Shown piece by piece: positions 12,774-17,160 of a stretch of 17,160 bases of DNA. Under the pieces are notes generated by a model. It worked only from the letters and a program-made list of their open reading frames with translations, was not told the DNA's origin and did not search any database. A program made the translations under genes and the position numbers. Positions within the stretch are counted from its first letter, which is position 1. Each line of letters begins with the position of its first letter. Origin of the DNA: an uncultured Collinsella sp. (lineage in GTDB: Bacteria; Actinomycetota; Coriobacteriia; Coriobacteriales; Coriobacteriaceae); assembly GCA_902494585.1 (NCBI GenBank), contig CABUUD010000032.1, forward strand, positions 1 through 17,160. The letters run 5' to 3'.

Positions 12774-14087
12774 CTAGTTGCGCTTGAGGTGGACGACGGT
12801 TTCGCAATGGAAGGTTTGCGGGAACAGATCGACCGGTGTGATCTTGACGGGGGAGAAGGTGCCTTCCTCGACAAAGCGGATGAGATCGCGCGCCAGGGTG
12901 GCAGGGTCGCAGCTCACATAGGCGACATCGCGCGCACTCGTGCTGGCGATGAGGTCGATGGCCTCGGGCGCCAAGCCCGCGCGTGGTGGGTCGACCACCA
13001 GGACATCGGCGTCCTGGTCGGGGAACTCGCGCACGGCATCGCCGCCGATGACGTCGACGTTATCGAGCTTGTTGATCTCCAGGTTGCGACGCAGGTCGCG
13101 CACGGCCGGGCCGTAGGCCTCGACGGCGGCGACAAAGTCGCAGCGGCGGGCGAGCGGCAAGGTAAAGGTGCCGGCACCGCAGTACAGGTCCACGGCAAGC
13201 TCGTCTTCCTGCGGATCGAGCGCCTCCATAACGAGCTCGATCAAAATCTCGGCGCCCTTGGTGTTGACCTGGAAAAAAGACGGGGCAGACAAGCGCATCT
13301 GACCCTCGGCGATATTCTCGGTCCATGAGCCCTCTCCGGCGAGCATTTCGACCTTGGAGACACGGCGGGCCTTCTTTTCGCCCTTGCTCATCACGCGCAC
13401 GACGCTCGTGGGATGAGCGGCGTCCGCCAGCACGCGGGAGACCTGCGAGCGCGGAAAAGAGCCTGTCGGCGTCCAGAGTGCGACCTCGAGTGCCTTGGTG
13501 CGGTGCGATGCGCGAATGCCCACGCGTTCGAGCCCCAAGTCATGGCTGCCGCTTAGATAGTTAAGTGCGCCGACGACCGATTTGAGTGCCTTCGGGAAGC
13601 GCTTATCGAACAGCGGACACATATCGACGGTCACGATTTTGCTGGGGTCGACACCGTGCATGCCAAGGCGCACGCGACCGTTGACGACGGTCGGTTCGAG
13701 CTCGATTTTATTGCGGTAGCCCCAGTCGTCCTTGGTGTGGCAGATGGGCTGTACCAACTCATCGACCTGCTCAGGAGCGAACTTGCCGATGCGCTCGAGC
13801 GTGGAGCGCAGGTTTTGCTCCTTGGCGGCGAGCTGTGCCGTGCGTGAGAGATTGCCCCACGAACAACCACCGCAGATGCCCACGAAGGGGCAGGGGGGCT
13901 GAATGCGATCGGGGCTCGGCTCCAGAATCTCGGTCGTGCGGGCGCGCATAAACGACTTGCCGTCCTGCACGACCTCGGCTTCGACGGTGTCGCCTGCCAC
14001 GGCGCCCTGCACAAAGACGGCCTTGCCGTTGTCGGCGTGCGCCAGCCCGTCGGCGCCGTAGGTCATCGATTCTATAGTGAGCTTCAT
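12774..14087 (-). CDS. 23S rRNA m5U methyltransferase (RlmD/RumA type)
   Basis: Iron-sulfur, SAM-dependent enzyme that methylates C5 of a uridine in RNA, most likely 23S rRNA. The exact position (RlmD, RlmC or RlmCD type) cannot be told. From the chosen start, 437 residues: an N-terminal TRAM-like RNA-binding domain (1-55), a 4Fe-4S cluster formed by Cys66, Cys72, Cys75 and Cys157 (PCPFVGICGGC and MCPLF), FFQVN (271-275), SAM motif AVDLYCGAGTFTL (298-310), DPPRAGL (366-372), catalytic Cys393 in YVSCDPATLARDL and a C-terminal HCETVVHL with the general-base Glu429. ATGs at 14102 and 14123 have no ribosome site. The one at 14087 follows GGCAGGA, so I prefer it. It lies after ppk1 on the same strand, separated by a terminator. 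Confidence 0.92.
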   Translation of the reverse strand: MKLTIESMTYGADGLAHADNGKAVFVQGAVAGDTVEAEVVQDGKSFMRARTTEILEPSPDRIQPPCPFVGICGGCSWGNLSRTAQLAAKEQNLRSTLERIGKFAPEQVDELVQPICHTKDDWGYRNKIELEPTVVNGRVRLGMHGVDPSKIVTVDMCPLFDKRFPKALKSVVGALNYLSGSHDLGLERVGIRASHRTKALEVALWTPTGSFPRSQVSRVLADAAHPTSVVRVMSKGEKKARRVSKVEMLAGEGSWTENIAEGQMRLSAPSFFQVNTKGAEILIELVMEALDPQEDELAVDLYCGAGTFTLPLARRCDFVAAVEAYGPAVRDLRRNLEINKLDNVDVIGGDAVREFPDQDADVLVVDPPRAGLAPEAIDLIASTSARDVAYVSCDPATLARDLIRFVEEGTFSPVKITPVDLFPQTFHCETVVHLKRN

Positions 14088-14133
14088 ATTCCTGCCTGTC
14101 ATTCGCGTTGTTATTCGCACCATGGTAGCAGGG

Positions 14134-14177
14134 AAAAGCGCCCCGCATCCGAGGCTTTCCTCAAATGCGGGGCGCTT
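14134..14177 (-). terminator. Terminator of ppk1
   Basis: A 13-bp stem (14136-14148 with 14165-14177) carries an inner GAGG/CCTC pairing in its loop. On the minus strand it is followed by TTTTCCC, 11 nt after the ppk1 stop. It should largely separate ppk1 from the methyltransferase gene, whose own promoter must then lie in the remaining short gap, or which depends on readthrough. Confidence 0.82.
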
Positions 14178-14187
14178 CTACAAACGA

Positions 14188-16590
14188 CTATTTCGTCTTG
14201 CCGGTAATGAGCGTCTTAAGACCCAGGCCGATCAGGCCCAGGCCTATGCGCACGCGACCGGGGCGATGGCGCTCGATGGCCTTGGCTTTGCCAGCGGGCT
14301 TCTTGTGACACGCGTTGCTCTCGGGGGTTGTTGTGGGTGCCTGAGGTTGGACTGCGGGAGCAGGTTCGGGCTCGATAACGGTCGCTTGGACCTTCTGGAC
14401 CTCGGGAGCGGCCGGCTGCGGCTCGGGCTCAGGCTGGGATGCGAGCGCGGGTTCTGCCTCGGTGTCGGCCTCGGCGTTGCGATACGCGCGCTCCAGCAGA
14501 GCTTCCTGCGAGTTGAAGGGTTTCTCGTCCTCTTTGCGCTCCACCGGAACCCAGTTGCCGTCACTCGTCAGGCTGCGTGCCTTCACGTTGTCGCGCAGCT
14601 GCATGCCCATATACTCGTGCACCAGGGCGCGGCAGGTGGGGTCGAGCACGGGGAAGGCGATCTCCACGCGGTGCTCGGTGTTGCGCGTCATCATGTCTGC
14701 CGAGCTCAGGTAGATCATGTCCGAGTCCACGCCAAAGGCATAGACGCGCGCATGCTCCAAAAAACGTCCGACGATGGATCGCACGTGCACGTTCTCGGTC
14801 TTGCCCGGAACACCGGGCTTGAGGCACGAGATGCCGCGAATGATCATGTCCACGCGCACGCCGGCACACGATGCCTCGGCAATCTTGTCGATGACCTCGC
14901 GGTCGGTAAGCGAGTTGAGCTTAAAGAACACGCGGGCGGGCTCGCCGACAAGGGCGCGCTGAATCTCGCGGTCCAGGCCGCGCATGATGAGCGGCTTGAG
15001 GCCCACGGGCGCCACGCCCAGGAAGCGGTAGTCGCCGCGCAGGTTGCCCAGCGACAGGTTGCGGAAGAACAGGTTGGCGTCCTCGCCGATGCCGGGATGC
15101 GCGGTCATGAGCATAAAGTCGCTGTAGAGCTTGGCCGTCTTCTCGTTAAAGTTGCCGGTACCCAAAAGCGTCAGGCGGGTAAGCGCCATGCCCTCGCGAT
15201 AGGTGAGCTGGCAGATCTTTGAGTGGCACTTAAAGCCCTCGGAGCCGTAGATAACGGTGCAGCCGGCCTCTTCCAGGCGCTCGGCCCATTCGATGTTGTT
15301 CTGCTCGTCAAAGCGTGCGCGGAGCTCCATGAGCACCGTGACCTCTTTGCCGTTTTCGGCAGCATCGATGAGCGACTCGCACAGGCGGCTTTGTTTGGCC
15401 ACGCGGTAGAGCGTGATGCGCAGCGAGATGCACTCGGGGTCGTAGGCTGCTTCGTGCACCAGGTCCAGGAACGGATTCATGGCCTCGTAGGGATAAAAGA
15501 GCAGCTTGTCGCCCTGCAGCACTTGCTCGCGAATGGAGCGGGACATATCGATGGCGGGGTTGGGCTGCGGCTTAAACGGCGTAAAGAGCAGCTCGTTGCG
15601 TAGATGCTCGGGAATCTTGCCCTCAATGCCAAAGACGTAGCTCAGGTCAAGGGGGATATCGCAGGTAAAGACCGAGCGGCGAGAAAGCTCGAGCGCCTTG
15701 CGGATGGTCTTGAGCGTTGGCTTTTCGAGGGAGCCCGATACGGCGAGCACCACCGGCTGCAGGCGCAAGCGCTTCTTGAGGATGCGCTTCATGTGCTGGC
15801 GGTAATCCTCTTCCTCCTCGACGCCCTCGCCGTCCGGGTCGATATCGGCATTACGGGTGACGCGGATCAGCGCGCGATCCAGCGGCTTATAGGAGCCAAA
15901 GCAGCTATCCAGGCAGGCGAGGATGACGTCCTCGAGCAAGATGTAGGAGTAGGTGCCGGTGGGCGAGGGGATCTCGACCACGCGGTTCATCGAGGCGGGA
16001 ATCTCGATAAGGCCCAGCAGGCTCTCCTCGTCGGTGACGCCGTCCAGGCCACAAGCCAGATAGAGCGCGCCGTTGCGCAGGTTGGGGAAGGGGTGGCGCG
16101 GGTCAATGACCAACGGTGAGATGACCGGCGACACGTAGGCTTGGAAGTAGCGGGTTACTAAGGTGCGCTCCTCGGGCGTAAGCGAATCGATGCGGGCGCG
16201 GTGAACGCCCAGAGCATCAAGCTTGTCCTCGATGCTCTTAAAGATGGACTCCCAACGGGTAAGGAGCCCGGGCAGCTCTTCCATGACGGCATCGACCTGT
16301 TCTGAGGCGGTCATATTGCTCTTGTTGTCGACAGGCTGTTTTTTGAGCTCCGCCAGATCGGACAGGCCGCCCACGCGCACCATAAGGAATTCGTCGAGGT
16401 TGGACTCGAAAATCGACACGAACTTTAGACGCTCGAACAGCGGAACGGTCTCGTCGAAGGCTTCGTCAAGCACGCGGTTGTCAAAGCGCAGCCAGCTAAG
16501 CTCTCGGTTTTGCGTGTACGAGAAGTCGCGCGGCGGCTTGCGCAGTTTGGCGGCCTTTTGCTTCTTTTCGATTTTGCTCGGCATATGCAT
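14188..16590 (-). CDS. ppk1: Polyphosphate kinase 1 with long C-terminal tail
   Basis: Makes polyphosphate from ATP reversibly, usually at the membrane or in the cytoplasm. It supports phosphate and energy storage and stress survival. In 800 residues the core runs from YTQNRELSWLRFDNRVLDEA (25-44) to about 700. It includes YGSEGFKCHSKICQLT with the phosphorylated His456, GTGNFNEKTAKLYSDF (478-492) and GRFLEHARVYAFG with His613. Usual PPK1 length is about 690-730. The extra part from about 702 is Glu/Pro/Ala/Gln-rich, then basic (KKPAGKAKAIERHRPGRVR), and ends in a hydrophobic IGLGLIGLGLKTLITGK. The start is uncertain: ATGs at 16590 and 16584 both lack a good ribosome site. A 6-bp hairpin lies just upstream. 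Confidence 0.95.
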   Translation of the reverse strand: MHMPSKIEKKQKAAKLRKPPRDFSYTQNRELSWLRFDNRVLDEAFDETVPLFERLKFVSIFESNLDEFLMVRVGGLSDLAELKKQPVDNKSNMTASEQVDAVMEELPGLLTRWESIFKSIEDKLDALGVHRARIDSLTPEERTLVTRYFQAYVSPVISPLVIDPRHPFPNLRNGALYLACGLDGVTDEESLLGLIEIPASMNRVVEIPSPTGTYSYILLEDVILACLDSCFGSYKPLDRALIRVTRNADIDPDGEGVEEEEDYRQHMKRILKKRLRLQPVVLAVSGSLEKPTLKTIRKALELSRRSVFTCDIPLDLSYVFGIEGKIPEHLRNELLFTPFKPQPNPAIDMSRSIREQVLQGDKLLFYPYEAMNPFLDLVHEAAYDPECISLRITLYRVAKQSRLCESLIDAAENGKEVTVLMELRARFDEQNNIEWAERLEEAGCTVIYGSEGFKCHSKICQLTYREGMALTRLTLLGTGNFNEKTAKLYSDFMLMTAHPGIGEDANLFFRNLSLGNLRGDYRFLGVAPVGLKPLIMRGLDREIQRALVGEPARVFFKLNSLTDREVIDKIAEASCAGVRVDMIIRGISCLKPGVPGKTENVHVRSIVGRFLEHARVYAFGVDSDMIYLSSADMMTRNTEHRVEIAFPVLDPTCRALVHEYMGMQLRDNVKARSLTSDGNWVPVERKEDEKPFNSQEALLERAYRNAEADTEAEPALASQPEPEPQPAAPEVQKVQATVIEPEPAPAVQPQAPTTTPESNACHKKPAGKAKAIERHRPGRVRIGLGLIGLGLKTLITGKTK

Positions 16591-16601
16591 CTGTCCGTTC
16601 A

Positions 16602-16616
16602 GTCCCCGCAGGGGAC
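16602..16616 (-). promoter_or_regulatory. Hairpin at ppk1 ribosome-binding region
   Basis: GTCCCC/GGGGAC (16602-16607, 16611-16616) forms a tight 6-bp hairpin with a 3-nt loop, 11 nt before the ppk1 ATG. Its minus-strand GGGGAC is the only purine-rich stretch nearby, so the fold could limit ribosome access. Function is inference. Confidence 0.4.
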
Positions 16617-16619
16617 GGT

Positions 16620-16648
16620 AGCCTAACTCTAATTCACTATTGTCTCAA
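16620..16648 (-). promoter_or_regulatory. Candidate ppk1 promoter
   Basis: On the minus strand TTGAGA (16643-16648) and TAGGCT (16620-16625) are separated by 17 nt. The -35 is good and the -10 has three of six matches. It would place the start of transcription very close to the leader hairpin. No clear PHO box was found by eye. Confidence 0.3.
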
Positions 16649-16649
16649 T

Positions 16650-17050
16650 TTAGTCGACCACTGGCACGGACGTATCGCGTGAACGGTATCTTTACCTACT
16701 TCTTACGCTGACAAGTCATAGGACTGACGCCCTGCTCGTTCGCAAACGATCCATATCCTCACTCAACTGGTGAGAATGTATGAATAAGAATGATAGCAAG
16801 CTGAATATAATCGAATGTAGGTCGAATCGAGGGCAAGCGTCATTTATATGCAGAAAACCGTTTTCACTATGCAATTTTGAATCATGGATAACTTTGAGTG
16901 TTCAAGCTTGATTTCCTAGAAAAATAACGTTTACCTAGGAAAATCTGCTTTACAAAACTGAAGTGCATCATGGGAAATCATATGCGATATACCGTTCATC
17001 GTACTTTGCTGACCGTTCGGGGGCGAGGTAGCATTACGAATGGAATTTGG
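16650..17050. other. AT-rich intergenic stretch
   Basis: No coding region is supported. Base composition is clearly more AT-rich than the genes around it. The inverted pair TTCCTAG/CTAGGAA (16913-16919, 16935-16941), extended by GATTT/AAATC-like bases, is separated by 15 nt and could be an operator or a hairpin. ACCGTTC occurs twice in direct orientation at 16991 and 17012. Possible regulator sites or an unannotated small RNA cannot be settled from sequence. Confidence 0.4.
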
Positions 17051-17051
17051 A

Positions 17052-17138
17052 TATAACTAGAGCTGTCAGCAAGCAGTGCCCGTTACGGAAGGGCGCTGAG
17101 AGATTCGGCCGAAAGGCCCGAAAGAAAGGTAGGAGGCC
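17052..17138 (+). promoter_or_regulatory. Structured leader of the last gene
   Basis: TATAAC (17052-17057) is a good -10 without a clear -35. The leader then folds as AGTGCCC/GGGCGCT, followed directly by GAGAG, giving GTGCCC...GGGCGCTGAGAG. This resembles the HMP-binding half of a thiamine-type riboswitch. A second hairpin with a GAAA tetraloop (TTCGGCC-GAAA-GGCCCGAA, one bulge) ends shortly before the ribosome site. The other half of a TPP riboswitch is absent, and I do not find a P2 stem, so the assignment is weak. A regulatory leader of unknown type is the safer reading. Confidence 0.35.
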
Positions 17139-17160
17139 ATGACGAAAGGTCTGCACGTGC
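17139..17160 (+). CDS. Start of a gene cut by the window end
   Basis: ATG at 17139 follows a strong ribosome site (AGGAGG, two bases of spacing, with a purine-rich AAAGGT just before). Only MTKGLHV is visible. The protein cannot be identified. The preceding structured leader suggests regulated expression. Confidence 0.6.

Noticed and set aside
14077..15222. Plus-strand open frame of 381 codons opposite ppk1 and spanning its terminator
   Set aside because: Crosses a terminator hairpin and the methyltransferase start, and has no domain signal.
17060..17138. Complete TPP riboswitch
   Set aside because: Only the CTGAGAG side is present. The CTGATCTGG-like second half and closing helices are missing.

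Overview
The window reads as a chromosomal segment of a high-GC Gram-positive anaerobe. Protein sequence character, the acetate-forming Pta/AckA pair and a glf-glycosyltransferase pair fit a Coriobacteriia-type actinobacterium, and Collinsella is my best guess. That guess comes from protein style, not from a database search.

Layout: (1) 1-2476: the 3' part of acetate kinase (+) faces phosphate acetyltransferase (-). Between them are an ordinary terminator for ackA and a 127-nt nested hairpin just after pta. (2) 2477-4934: a divergent promoter region, then glf and a family-2 glycosyltransferase that overlaps it by 8 nt, together a small surface-glycan (galactofuranose) unit. (3) 4935-5309: no intact gene, but two more nested hairpins back to back and, between them, a leftover C-terminus of a second glycosyltransferase on the minus strand. 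(4) 5310-7533: three minus-strand genes. A DJ-1-like protein overlaps a Maf nucleotide pyrophosphatase by ATGA, followed by a P1-family (NylC/DmpA-type) N-terminal-nucleophile hydrolase. (5) 7534-8113: an AT-richer gap with two copies of a TGTAACA/TGTTACA palindromic repeat and a terminator-like leader hairpin. (6) 8114-12127: a beta-glucoside unit (EamA/DMT permease, 6-phospho-beta-glucosidase, PTS EIIBC without EIIA) that looks more GC-rich and C-ending in codon use than its surroundings. It is followed by an internally deleted IS3-family element and a 54-nt palindrome, and it looks like an acquired insertion. (7) 12774-16590: an m5U RNA methyltransferase (RlmD/RumA type) and polyphosphate kinase 1, both minus strand. 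The kinase carries a roughly 100-residue Pro/Glu-rich and basic tail. (8) 16591-17160: an AT-rich intergenic stretch, then a structured leader and the first seven codons of a new plus-strand gene.

The most unusual signal is the family of three nested hairpins (1354-1480, 4967-5076, 5170-5298). Each has long, near-perfect outer arms of unrelated sequence, a 67-69-nt core that keeps GTCCT near one side and TGCGGAA near the other, and an inner hairpin. Each lies directly downstream of a gene, and when read with that gene the core has the same polarity in all three. None ends in a U-tract. I know of no named element like this. For the middle hairpin the mirror symmetry extends outward into the coding end of the glycosyltransferase gene.
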